Made by a program: the position numbers and the translations under genes. Below, piece after piece: positions 43,479 through 52,055 of a stretch of 64,000 nt of DNA. How positions within the stretch are numbered: position 1 is the stretch's first letter; the number at the start of each line of letters is the position of its first letter. Below the pieces are notes generated by a model. The model did no database searches, was not told where the DNA came from, and saw only the letters and a list, made by a program, of their open reading frames with translations. Origin of the DNA: Lunatimonas sp. (GTDB lineage: Bacteria; Bacteroidota; Bacteroidia; Cytophagales; Cyclobacteriaceae); NCBI RefSeq assembly GCF_020832325.1, contig NZ_JAFIEU010000043.1, forward strand, positions 1-64,000. Reading direction: 5' to 3'.

Positions 43479-44765
43479 TCACAGATCATCTAAAATTTCG
43501 GCTAAGCTTTGGGTGATTTGCCGTCGTTCAAATTGCCCCAAACCGGTCTGGGGAGGTGGGATATTCCGTAGCGACTGGGCCAACGTAAGATAACTCACTA
43601 TTTCTTGTTCTGCCAGATGGCTGATTACCTTTCCGGCCTCTGCCTCATGGATAAGCTTAGCCGAATCTCCTAACGGATCGCCCAAGGCCAGAATTCTACG
43701 GTTCGTCGCTAGGTATTCAAACAGCTTTCCGGGAATGTTTCCCCGTGCATTTTTGGTATCCGTCAAAATAAGTAAAAGCAAATGCGCTTTTTCATAATAC
43801 CCAAAAACCACCTCATGGTTCACATAGCCGGTAAACAGGACGTTTTGAACCAACCAACCGTCTTCGGCCACGAAGGCCTTAACCGTCTCGCTTACCCTTC
43901 CCACAAAAGTCATTCGAACCGGCATCCCGCTCGCCTCAAAAACATGTTTTAAAGCCTTCAAAAAGGGAATCGGATTTCGGATAGAATCGATCACCCCGGT
44001 ATATACAATCTCAAATACTTGGCTAGGCAACGGTGCCCGCGCAAAACCCATTGGCAAATCACTCCCATCAAACCCATTGGTGAGCAGGTAAACCTCGCGC
44101 TGCGCCAACTCCTGCATTTCTTTTTGAAAGGTAGGACTGATGGTAACCAACGCATTGGCTTCCCGAAAAACCGAATGTTCCAATTGATTATGGCGATCGC
44201 GTACCAATGAAATCATCGGTAGCGTATCTAAAAACTCCCAAGAGGACCAAGGATCTCGAAAATCGGCTACCCAAGGTATACCTGTCGCTCGCTTTAGGCC
44301 GCGGCCAATCAGGTGCATGCTGTGTGGAGGTCCCGTCGTAATTACAGCCTTGAAGTCATTGGCCGCCAAAATATCTGTCAGATACTTTACCGAAGGTCGC
44401 ACCCAAAACACCCTAGGATCCGGAACCAAGGTATTGGCACGCAGCCAAATGGCCAGGCGGTCAAGGAACGATTTCCTTTTTTGCTCCAAAATAATTGAGG
44501 TGTCCTTTATTTCCTGACGCTTGACCTTCCGGAACAATTGATAAGGCTCCCAAATAGGGAATTTTAACACTTCTAGTTGCGCGGGAATTTCCGCAAGTAA
44601 GGTTTCGTCTTTTAAGTCAAAATCGGGATTTTCGGGCGTAAACACCACCGGTTCCCAGCCGAAATCGGGTAGGTATTTGGCAAATTTAAGCCACCGTTGA
44701 ACACCCGACCCTGCACTTGGAGGCCAATAGTACGTAATAATAAGAACTCGGTTCGGCGCCCCCAT
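43479..44765 (-). CDS. Glycosyltransferase (GT4-type)
   Basis: From the ATG at 44765 the product has 428 residues; the longer frame to 44924 runs into the terminator and end of icd. The N-terminus has RVLIITYYWPPSAGSGVQRW and the middle TGPPHSMHLIGRGLKR and PWVADFRDPWSSWEFLD, typical of GT4-like enzymes in exopolysaccharide loci. The C-terminal donor domain has IVYTGVIDS, NVLFTGYVNHEVVFGYYEKA and GNIPGKLFEYLATNRRILAL, ending the E-x7-like site. It is cotranscribed with the aminotransferase. The sugar is unknown. Confidence 0.85.
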   Translation of the reverse strand: MGAPNRVLIITYYWPPSAGSGVQRWLKFAKYLPDFGWEPVVFTPENPDFDLKDETLLAEIPAQLEVLKFPIWEPYQLFRKVKRQEIKDTSIILEQKRKSFLDRLAIWLRANTLVPDPRVFWVRPSVKYLTDILAANDFKAVITTGPPHSMHLIGRGLKRATGIPWVADFRDPWSSWEFLDTLPMISLVRDRHNQLEHSVFREANALVTISPTFQKEMQELAQREVYLLTNGFDGSDLPMGFARAPLPSQVFEIVYTGVIDSIRNPIPFLKALKHVFEASGMPVRMTFVGRVSETVKAFVAEDGWLVQNVLFTGYVNHEVVFGYYEKAHLLLLILTDTKNARGNIPGKLFEYLATNRRILALGDPLGDSAKLIHEAEAGKVISHLAEQEIVSYLTLAQSLRNIPPPQTGLGQFERRQITQSLAEILDDL

Positions 44766-44796
44766 GGCGTTGAAATTAGTAACAAACTCAAATTTA

Positions 44797-44838
44797 CAAA
44801 AAAACCCACTCCCTGCACAACAGGCAAAGGAGTGGGTT
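44797..44838 (-). terminator. Rho-independent terminator of icd
   Basis: AACCCACTCC (44803-44812) pairs with GGAGTGGGTT (44829-44838), a perfect 10-bp stem with a 16-base loop. On the minus strand it is followed by TTTTTTT. It separates icd from the downstream glycosyltransferase. Confidence 0.85.
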
Positions 44839-44850
44839 GCTTTCAAATCG

Positions 44851-46308
44851 TTATTCTCCCTGTGCCAGCGAAAACCCTCGCTCACCGTTGAATGTGTACA
44901 GGTGTTCCATTTTGATAAAATCAAAGCCGAGCTCTTTGACCTGCCTGAGAACCTCTATGGTTTGCAGGTGGGTGATGGTTGATTCGTCGGCATTGAAAAA
45001 ACGTACTCTCCAGTGGTCTGAGCAAAACGTTTCCTTCATGCCATCCGGATATACCTTCACTCCTCGATTGGTAATCAATCGTAGCTTGAGCCCATCGGCG
45101 TTGACCTGCCTTAGCCGGTCTCCGATGATATTGGGATCCCGCTGATCTTCTTTCCAGTCAATAAACACATCAACGCCAATGAGTTCTTTCTTGGCGGATT
45201 CTCTTTTGGTCAGTTTCATCACACCAGAGCTTTCCTCTCCCCCTTTGGCAAAGGACGCGGGACTCATAGTTTGTGGTTTTTGTCCCAAACGCTCTATTAC
45301 CGCCTGAGCAAATTCCTGGGTCCCTACCTTTTTCTTTGAATTACCTTCGTGGTATATATCTCCAGTATGGATGCCATCCTCCAAAGTTTTCATCCATGCA
45401 TTACTGATTTTTTCGGCAACTTCGGGTTGTCCTATGTGGACCAGCATCATGATGGCTCCATTCAGCAAACCAGAGGGGTTCGCAATATCCATCCCTGCAA
45501 TATCTGGTGCCGACCCATGAATTGCCTCAAACATGGCTACCTGTTCACCCACGTTAGAAGATCCACCCAGCCCAACAGAACCGGTCACTTGTGCCGCTAC
45601 GTCAGATATGATATCCCCGTAGAGGTTGAGCGTCACGATCACATCAAACATCTCAGGCCTGTCTGCAATCAATGCCGTCCCAATATCAATGATCTTGTGG
45701 TCCGCCTCAATTTCGGGATATTCCTTCGCAACCTCGTTAAACACCTTATGAAAGAGTCCATCTGCTAGCTTCATGATGTTGTCCTTCGTCATGCAGGTCA
45801 CTTTCTTTCGATTGTATTTACGGGCATACTCGAATGCATAACGGACGATCTTTTCACTACCTGGCCTAGTTATCAATTTTAGACACTGATAGACCTCATC
45901 TGTCTGTCGGTGTTCGATACCTGCATATAGATCCTCTTCGTTTTCTCTAATGATAACCAAATCCGTCTTTGGGAAATGGGTCCGTATATACGGGGAATAT
46001 GCCTTGCAAGGCCTTACGTTGGCATATAGCCCAAGCGTCTTGCGGGTGGTGACATTTAAGCTCTTAAACCCTCCACCCTGAGGAGTGGTGATCGGTGATT
46101 TCAAAAAAACCTTTGTCTCCCTTAGGGAATCCCAGGCGCGGGGCTCTATTCCCGCACTGATTCCCCTGAGGTAAACTTGCTCTCCAATCTCAATGACATC
46201 CGTCTCGATGGCTGCACCTGCAGCTTCTAAAATCGAAAGTGTGGCTTTCATAATTTCCGGGCCGATGCCATCGCCATATGCTACCGTAATTTTTCTTTTT
46301 GAGGACAT
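44851..46308 (-). CDS. icd: Isocitrate dehydrogenase, Thermus/Rickettsia-type with C-terminal extension
   Basis: The 485-residue protein has the isocitrate-binding FKSLNVTTRK with Ser83, Asn85 and Arg89, ANVRPCKAY with Arg99, RENEEDLYAGIEHR, VTLNLYGDIISDVAAQ (metal Asp) and EAIHGSAPDIAGMDIANPSG. The length exceeds E. coli Icd (416) by a C-terminal domain of about 140 residues (VDVFIDWKEDQRDPNIIGDR onward), the architecture of the Thermus-type enzyme. It converts isocitrate to 2-oxoglutarate and CO2 in the TCA cycle. The coenzyme loop has Asp269-Ile270 where NADP enzymes have Lys-Tyr, so NAD use is likely. It is monocistronic, with a strong terminator. A CAAAAATA box at 46346-46353 gives a -7 on the minus strand. 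Confidence 0.92.
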   Translation of the reverse strand: MSSKRKITVAYGDGIGPEIMKATLSILEAAGAAIETDVIEIGEQVYLRGISAGIEPRAWDSLRETKVFLKSPITTPQGGGFKSLNVTTRKTLGLYANVRPCKAYSPYIRTHFPKTDLVIIRENEEDLYAGIEHRQTDEVYQCLKLITRPGSEKIVRYAFEYARKYNRKKVTCMTKDNIMKLADGLFHKVFNEVAKEYPEIEADHKIIDIGTALIADRPEMFDVIVTLNLYGDIISDVAAQVTGSVGLGGSSNVGEQVAMFEAIHGSAPDIAGMDIANPSGLLNGAIMMLVHIGQPEVAEKISNAWMKTLEDGIHTGDIYHEGNSKKKVGTQEFAQAVIERLGQKPQTMSPASFAKGGEESSGVMKLTKRESAKKELIGVDVFIDWKEDQRDPNIIGDRLRQVNADGLKLRLITNRGVKVYPDGMKETFCSDHWRVRFFNADESTITHLQTIEVLRQVKELGFDFIKMEHLYTFNGERGFSLAQGE

Positions 46309-46649
46309 AAATGTTCGTTGTAAGTAGTTGAGAAATTAACGTAGGCAAAAATAACAAGAAATACCGGAGTTCGCCTCAAAAAATTCATATTTCAGCAACC
46401 CTTCATCCTAATAAACTAGATATTTTGTCCCTGTCCCAAGCGTACAATAAAATATTATTTGGAAAATAGAAATAAAATAAAATTTAAAACCTGCTTTGTA
46501 GTAGTAGACACCCGACTAACAGCATAACTGATATCGTCGTCTGTTTTTACCTAGGGCGGTAGAATCTTTGCCCCCTATGATTTCTGGTCGTTTCTTTTGC
46601 GTTTGAAATACGTACTTGTATATTTGAAGATTATCATGGATCGTTTCAT
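46309..46649. promoter_or_regulatory. Divergent control region of icd and enoyl-CoA hydratase
   Basis: This 341-base gap holds no gene. The plus strand has a textbook promoter at 46596-46626. The minus strand has a -7 box TATTTTTG (complement of 46346-46353) and TTTG (complement of 46377-46380) at a spacing of 23, longer than usual. The middle is AT-rich and featureless. Confidence 0.55.
46596..46626 (+). promoter_or_regulatory. Bacteroidota-type promoter of the enoyl-CoA hydratase gene
   Basis: TTTG (46596-46599), a 19-base spacer and TATATTTG (46619-46626) match the consensus TTTG-N19-TAnnTTTG exactly. The predicted start near 46633 leaves a short leader before the ATG at 46650. Confidence 0.8.
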
Positions 46650-47435
46650 ATGGCAGAACAGAAAAATATTCTTTCGGAAATCAAAGATGGAATACTTTAT
46701 TTAACCATAAACCGGGAGTCCAAACTAAATGCTTTGAGTTATAAGATATTGGAGGAGCTCAACAATATCTTTAACGAGGTAAACGACAACAAATCCATCC
46801 GGGGAGTAATCATCACCGGAGCTGGGGACAAGGCATTTGTTGCTGGCGCAGATATCAATGAAATTTCTGAACTGAATGAGGTAAATGCCCGAAAATTTGC
46901 GGAATTCGGACAGGAGGTTTTTCAAAACATAGAATCCTGCCACAAACCGGTTATTGCTGTAATCAACGGTTACGCCTTAGGTGGTGGCTGCGAGTTGGCC
47001 ATTGCCTGCCATATGCGCGTTGCGACTGAAAATGCCAAAATGGGGCAGCCCGAAGTGAACCTTGGTATAATCCCTGGATACGGGGGAACCCAACGGCTTA
47101 CCCACCTGATCGGTAGAACCAAGGCCACAGAGATGCTGATGACAGCGGATATGATCGATGCCCCGGAAGCCATGCGCCTAGGGATGCTCAATTACATGGA
47201 ACCTACCAAGGAACTAGCACTAGCCCGAGCGGAAGCCATCCTTTCCAAGATCATGAAAAAGGCGCCGCTTTCCATCGGGATGATCATCGACTGTGTCAAC
47301 GCCGTCTACGACAGCGCTGGAAACGGCTATCAGATAGAAGCCAATAGCTTTGCGAGATGTGTGAAATCGGAAGATTACAGAGAGGGAACAAAGGCTTTTC
47401 TGGAAAAACGGGAACCTAATTTCAAAGGGGAATAA
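46650..47435 (+). CDS. Enoyl-CoA hydratase/isomerase family protein
   Basis: The 261-residue crotonase has VAGADINEI for the oxyanion hole, GYALGGGCELAIACHMR with Glu115 and GQPEVNLGIIPGYGGTQRL with Glu135. Both catalytic glutamates of true hydratases are present, so hydration of trans-2-enoyl-CoA in beta-oxidation or butyrate-type pathways is likely. No other beta-oxidation genes are adjacent. The gene has its own consensus promoter, and its terminator overlaps the stop codon. Confidence 0.93.
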   Translation: MAEQKNILSEIKDGILYLTINRESKLNALSYKILEELNNIFNEVNDNKSIRGVIITGAGDKAFVAGADINEISELNEVNARKFAEFGQEVFQNIESCHKPVIAVINGYALGGGCELAIACHMRVATENAKMGQPEVNLGIIPGYGGTQRLTHLIGRTKATEMLMTADMIDAPEAMRLGMLNYMEPTKELALARAEAILSKIMKKAPLSIGMIIDCVNAVYDSAGNGYQIEANSFARCVKSEDYREGTKAFLEKREPNFKGE

Positions 47436-47448
47436 TTCCCCTTTTTTT
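47424..47448 (+). terminator. Rho-independent terminator overlapping the hydratase stop codon
   Basis: AAAGGGGAA / TTCCCCTTT forms a 9-bp stem whose three-base loop is the TAA stop codon itself (47433-47435), followed by a T run to 47448. The flippase ATG at 47457 lies directly after it. Confidence 0.8.
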
Positions 47449-47456
47449 ATTGTAAA

Positions 47457-48974
47457 ATGGGCCAGCTTAAAAAACTAGCCAGCCAATCGGCCATCTACGG
47501 AATCAGCAGCATTCTAGGTAAAACCATCAACTTTTTGTTGATCCCGCTCTACACGGGCTACTTGGCGAAGGAAGATCTAGGTTCCTTCACCATGATCTAC
47601 GCCCTTATTGCCTTTCTAAATGTCATCTTCACATTTGGGATGGAAACCACCTATTTTCGATTTGCTACCGGAAAAGGGCTCCCGGCCGACCGTGTATACT
47701 ACAACACGCAGAGCCTGGTAGGATTGATTGCGTTGACGCTGGGATCTAGTATATACCTCCTGTCCGGTACCCTTGCAGACCTGTTGAACTACCCTGGAAA
47801 GGAACACCTGTTCAAGTGGGTTGCGTTGATTCTGACGATCGATGCCTTCCTAGCCATTCCTTATGCCAAACTGCGTATGGAGGGAAAAGCATTGGCATTT
47901 GCGATGATCAAGCTGCTGAACATTGTCCTGAATGTCGGTTTAAACCTGCTTTTTATTGTAGTCGCCTACCATATTTACATGGAGGACTGGCTGCCAAGCC
48001 TGTCACCTTGGATCAGCACAGTGTACCAGCCGGAATGGGGAGTGGATTACATCCTCTTAGCCAACGTAATAGCCAACGCCCTGATATTACCGGTGATTTG
48101 GTATCATAGCAGACCCATCAAAGTCCGCCTCGAACGGTCCATTCTCAAACCCATGTGGTCCTATACCTACCCTTTGATGTTTATGGGGTTGGCTGGCGTC
48201 ATCAACGAAGTGTTTTCGAGGGGTCTATTTGAATATGCCATTCCCGAAGGTTTTTACGACGGACTTAGCAAGCGGGAGGCCGGAGGTGTATTTGGCGCGA
48301 ATTTTAAGCTAGCGATTTTTATGAACCTCATTATACAGGCTTTCAAATATGCCGCCGAACCCTTTTTCTTTCAACAGACTGCGAATAAGGACAGTCCCCT
48401 GGTATTTGCAAAAGTTATGCATTGGTTCATTATATTTTGCACCTTTTTGATGGTCGTCGTATCCGTTAACCTGGACCTCATCGCCCGCTTGTTCTTTCAG
48501 TCTCCTGGCTATGAGACAGGTTTGGTTATGGTACCTATGCTGCTTCTCGGCTATCTTTTTCTCGGGATTTACTACAATCTAAGCATTTGGTTCAAACTAA
48601 CAGATCGTACTTCCTACAGCTTCTACATTACGGCCATCGGTGCCGTGATCACGATCGCAATCATTCTCACCCTGGTACCGGTATGGGGATTCATGGGAGG
48701 AGCGTTGAGTACCCTTGGGAGCTATTTTGTCATGAGTGTGATTTGCTACGTGATAGGCCAAAAGTACTATCGAATTCCTTATAACCTGAAGAAAGGTATT
48801 TGGCTTTTGGTAATTTCCTTTGGCATAAGCTATCTTGGATTTTGGATAGACACTGGAAATAGCTGGATAAATTTCGTTATTCATAACAGTTTCGTGGTCC
48901 TTTACGGAATGATCCTTTTTCTTATGGAAAAAAAGGAATTAACTTCGCTGCTTTCTAGAAAAAATCAACGCTAA
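47457..48974 (+). CDS. Wzx-like polysaccharide flippase (second copy)
   Basis: The 505-residue protein begins [20 protein letters not shown] and has about 12-14 membrane segments and a polysaccharide-biosynthesis C-terminal domain: [13 protein letters not shown]-type block ([20 protein letters not shown]). Family blocks include [20 protein letters not shown] and [15 protein letters not shown]. It is not closely similar to the other flippase in the window and belongs to the group usually placed directly before dut in Cytophagales. Its substrate is unknown. It starts after a strong terminator, with only five bases between its stop and dut. Confidence 0.85.
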   Translation: MGQLKKLASQSAIYGISSILGKTINFLLIPLYTGYLAKEDLGSFTMIYALIAFLNVIFTFGMETTYFRFATGKGLPADRVYYNTQSLVGLIALTLGSSIYLLSGTLADLLNYPGKEHLFKWVALILTIDAFLAIPYAKLRMEGKALAFAMIKLLNIVLNVGLNLLFIVVAYHIYMEDWLPSLSPWISTVYQPEWGVDYILLANVIANALILPVIWYHSRPIKVRLERSILKPMWSYTYPLMFMGLAGVINEVFSRGLFEYAIPEGFYDGLSKREAGGVFGANFKLAIFMNLIIQAFKYAAEPFFFQQTANKDSPLVFAKVMHWFIIFCTFLMVVVSVNLDLIARLFFQSPGYETGLVMVPMLLLGYLFLGIYYNLSIWFKLTDRTSYSFYITAIGAVITIAIILTLVPVWGFMGGALSTLGSYFVMSVICYVIGQKYYRIPYNLKKGIWLLVISFGISYLGFWIDTGNSWINFVIHNSFVVLYGMILFLMEKKELTSLLSRKNQR

Positions 48975-48979
48975 CGGAT

Positions 48980-49411
48980 ATGGATGTAAAGATCGTCAAC
49001 ACCTCCAAACATGCCCTCCCCTCCTATCAAACGGACGAGTCTGCGGGAATGGATCTGCGTGCCAATACGGAAGGAGAAATCACCCTCTTACCTATGGAGC
49101 GGAAGCTTATCGGCACCGGGCTATATCTGGAGCTTCCTCCTGGGTTTGAAGCTCAAATACGACCTAGAAGCGGATTGGCATTTAAGTTTGGGATCACGGT
49201 CTTGAATAGTCCTGGCACCGTGGATTCCGATTACAGAGGTGAAATCAAGGTGTTGCTGGTTAACTTATCCGACAAGCCATTTGTCATCAACGACGGAGAA
49301 AGAATTGCCCAAATGGTAGTGGCGAAACACGAAAAAATAAACTGGGTGCCAAACGCTTCGCTCACCGAAACCGTTCGCGGAGAAGGCGGATATGGCAGTA
49401 CTGGCAGGTAG
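48980..49411 (+). CDS. dut: dUTP diphosphatase
   Basis: The 143-residue trimeric dUTPase shows all five motifs: [41 protein letters not shown] with the catalytic Asp, [11 protein letters not shown], and the C-terminal [11 protein letters not shown] arm. It hydrolyses dUTP to dUMP and keeps uracil out of DNA. Size is normal. It follows the flippase by five bases, likely cotranscribed. Confidence 0.97.
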   Translation: MDVKIVNTSKHALPSYQTDESAGMDLRANTEGEITLLPMERKLIGTGLYLELPPGFEAQIRPRSGLAFKFGITVLNSPGTVDSDYRGEIKVLLVNLSDKPFVINDGERIAQMVVAKHEKINWVPNASLTETVRGEGGYGSTGR

Positions 49412-49576
49412 CAGTAGCAGCATGGTACCCGACAAACCAATGAACCAAAATACCGGTTAAATTGTAACCATGTATAAAAAACTGCCCACCTGGCCATTCT
49501 TACAATCCTTACTTCACCCATCAACCTTGATGAAACATTCGACGTATAGTGGCATGAGAGCCATTTTCCCCACCCT
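49412..49576. other. Intergenic gap with no visible feature
   Basis: The 165 bases between dut and the TPR gene contain no clear promoter consensus or hairpin. An opposite-strand frame that crosses into dut is a shadow. Confidence 0.5.
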
Positions 49577-51319
49577 ATGAGCATTCGCACTACCCTATAT
49601 ACCGCTTGGTACATTACCTTTCTAGTCATTCTACTTGCCTCGGCTACGGAAACCGTTGCGCAGCAACTTTCCAAAAAAGAGCGCAAAGCGCAAGAACGGG
49701 AAATTCTAGCCTCCAGACTCTTTGTGGAAGGACAAAAGTACATGATGTTGGAGGATTTTGACAGGGCGTATTTTTATTTTGACAAATCCCGGACATATAA
49801 TCCCAGCGAGGCTGCCGTATATTTTAAGATGTCAGAAATTCTGACCAGAGCCAATCAGCTCGAAAAAGCCTTAGATCTCGCCAATAAGGCGGTGGAGATG
49901 GACGGTTCAAACAAGTACTATAAGCTGATGATCGCAGAGATCTACAGTAAACAGAAAAAACCTCAGGAAGCCGCCGAAGTATTGCGGTCCCTGATGGACT
50001 CCGACGGTGACAATCAACATTATATATTGGAGTTGGCCTCCTTGTACCTAGCGTCCCAAGAATTCGACAAAGCCTTGGAAGCGCTGGAGCAGGCAGAAGA
50101 GTATTACGGTGTAGTAGAGCAACTAACGGCCCAAAAACAACGAATATACCTCAGGAAGAATGATCTCGCTAGTGCAGTGGAGGAAGGACAGAAGCTGATC
50201 GATGCCCATCCCGGCAACGCTACCTATGTATTGGCCTTGGTAGAAATCCTATTCAACAACAACCGGGTTGAGCAGGCGATGGACGCCGTAAGACAATCCC
50301 TCACAAACTACCCGGATCAACCCGAACTCTTTATGGCGATGTATACGCTGCATAAAGAAAAAAAACAGCTACCACTGGCCAATGATTACCTAAGAAAAGC
50401 CTTTGCACATCCGGACTTGGAAGTGGAAATGAAAGTCAGGGTCTTTGTGGAAATCCTTCAGGAACTAAAAACGGAGGCACGGGATAACCTGTTGGCTGAA
50501 TTAGCCAATTCACTGAGCGAGCTTCACCCTAAGCACCCTGCGGTCACCGGTGCATTGGGCGATTTCGAACAAGCTAAGGGTAATAAGAAAGAAGCGTTAG
50601 CGTTGTATAAAGCGTCAATCGCTGAGTCACCTGATAACGAAAGTGTATTGCAAGCCGCGATCAATTTAATGTTTGAGCAGCAGGTTGATTTTGCGGACAT
50701 AGAGGTAATCACTGCATTGGCTGTAGAGGAATTTCCAAAACGACCCGACTTTTGGTTTTTTGATGGTACTGCCAAATTAGCTTTAAAAAAGTACGCCGAA
50801 TCGAGGGAATCTCTGGAAAAAGCGCTGGAAATTAACCAACAAAACAATCGACAACTGGAAATGATGGCCTTGGGACAGTTGGGAGACGTATACCACTCGT
50901 TGGACAAAAAGGAAGAGGCATTTCAAGCCTATGAAAAAGTTTTGGAAATAAATCCCAACAATGAGCATATATTGAACAATTATGCCTATTTTCTGTCTTT
51001 GGAAAGAAAGGACTTAGACAAAGCAAAAAGAATGTCTGAAAAACTCGTTGCCCGTTTCCCCAAAAACGCCACCTACCTAGACACCCATGCTTGGGTGTTG
51101 TTTCAGCTTGGTCAGTACGAGGATGCAAAAAAATACATGGAAAAGGCGCTGGAATATCAACAGGAGCCTAGTGGGGTGATGTACGAGCATTTTGGAGATA
51201 TTTTGTATAAGTTAGGGGAAGAAAACGAGGCCTTGGCCTATTGGCAGAAAGCCGAAGGGCTGGACGAGACCTCCAAATTTTTATCGGAGAAAATCAAGCA
51301 TAAACGATACTATGAATAA
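49577..51319 (+). CDS. Exported tetratricopeptide-repeat protein
   Basis: The 580-residue protein has a signal sequence (TAWYITFLVILLASATETVA) and then about 14 TPR units from residue 50 to the end, for example AAVYFKMSEILTRANQLEKA, EFDKALEALEQAEEYYGVVE, MMALGQLGDVYHSLDKKEEA and ATYLDTHAWVLFQLGQYEDA. Such proteins scaffold envelope complexes. It overlaps the DUF4292 lipoprotein gene by eight bases, and the order with DUF4292 and EnvC-like genes is a recurring Cytophagales arrangement, so a role in outer-membrane or peptidoglycan assembly is likely but unproven. Confidence 0.82.
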   Translation: MSIRTTLYTAWYITFLVILLASATETVAQQLSKKERKAQEREILASRLFVEGQKYMMLEDFDRAYFYFDKSRTYNPSEAAVYFKMSEILTRANQLEKALDLANKAVEMDGSNKYYKLMIAEIYSKQKKPQEAAEVLRSLMDSDGDNQHYILELASLYLASQEFDKALEALEQAEEYYGVVEQLTAQKQRIYLRKNDLASAVEEGQKLIDAHPGNATYVLALVEILFNNNRVEQAMDAVRQSLTNYPDQPELFMAMYTLHKEKKQLPLANDYLRKAFAHPDLEVEMKVRVFVEILQELKTEARDNLLAELANSLSELHPKHPAVTGALGDFEQAKGNKKEALALYKASIAESPDNESVLQAAINLMFEQQVDFADIEVITALAVEEFPKRPDFWFFDGTAKLALKKYAESRESLEKALEINQQNNRQLEMMALGQLGDVYHSLDKKEEAFQAYEKVLEINPNNEHILNNYAYFLSLERKDLDKAKRMSEKLVARFPKNATYLDTHAWVLFQLGQYEDAKKYMEKALEYQQEPSGVMYEHFGDILYKLGEENEALAYWQKAEGLDETSKFLSEKIKHKRYYE

Positions 51320-52055
51320 GCTGCTCTTATTTCTTGTCATTACCGCCTCTATTTTGTTGGTTGGATGTGCTAAAAAGCCCCTTCTTTACACCTCTGACAC
51401 CGTCATGGAGGATTTCGAACCCAATTATCTGGATTTTGAGTTCCTTTCAGCAAGGGGAAAAGTGATGATTGAAGATCAATCTGGCAGAATCACCAAAGGC
51501 ACCCTGAATATCCGTGCACAGAAAGATTCCGTGGTTTGGTTTAGTCTATCTCCTGGCTTGGGTATAGAAGCTGCAAGAGGCATCATGACCACCGATTTTA
51601 TCAAAATCAGAGACCGGATTAACGGCAACACCATCGACATGGACTATGCGACATTCGAAACCCGTTACGGAGTGGCCCTTACTCTTTCGCTGATACAAAA
51701 CCTCCTCTTTGCCAATATTCCGCATGAATATACGTTTAGAGACAGAATGGTACGTGTAGGGCAGGTATTTGAACTCACCCAAGAAAGGGACAACTTGATA
51801 TATCGGTCGACCATCAGCGCAAGGCATGGAAAAGTAACCGACCTTCAAAGTGGTACCAAGCGCAAGGATGGCGGAAGCTTATCTGCAAACTACCTGGATT
51901 TCAAAGATGTGGAATCACAGCCATTTCCCTACAAAGCAATCGTAAATATGGTCTTGAGTTTGCCAGATAAGCCTAGGTCCAAAATGTCCATGAACGCTGA
52001 AATTGTAAAAGTTGACCTAACGAATGCGCCTTTATCCTTCCCTTATAATTATTGA
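51312..52055 (+). CDS. DUF4292-family lipoprotein
   Basis: The 247-residue product has a lipoprotein signal (LLFLVITASILLVGC, Cys at residue 19). The mature domain, with FEFLSARGKVMIEDQSGRIT, DSVVWFSLSPGLGIEAARGI and FETRYGVALTLSLIQNLLFA, matches DUF4292, a LolB/LolA-like fold. A role in lipoprotein or lipid transport to the outer membrane is therefore a reasonable inference. It overlaps the genes on both sides (8 and 32 bases), so the three are translationally coupled. Confidence 0.87.
   Translation: MNKLLLFLVITASILLVGCAKKPLLYTSDTVMEDFEPNYLDFEFLSARGKVMIEDQSGRITKGTLNIRAQKDSVVWFSLSPGLGIEAARGIMTTDFIKIRDRINGNTIDMDYATFETRYGVALTLSLIQNLLFANIPHEYTFRDRMVRVGQVFELTQERDNLIYRSTISARHGKVTDLQSGTKRKDGGSLSANYLDFKDVESQPFPYKAIVNMVLSLPDKPRSKMSMNAEIVKVDLTNAPLSFPYNY

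Noticed and set aside
45349-45768. 139-codon plus-strand frame inside icd
   Set aside because: Antisense to catalytic motifs of isocitrate dehydrogenase; shadow.
49231-49743. 170-codon minus-strand frame across dut and the TPR gene
   Set aside because: It overlaps the 3' end of dut and the TPR gene start, with no recognisable domain or promoter.
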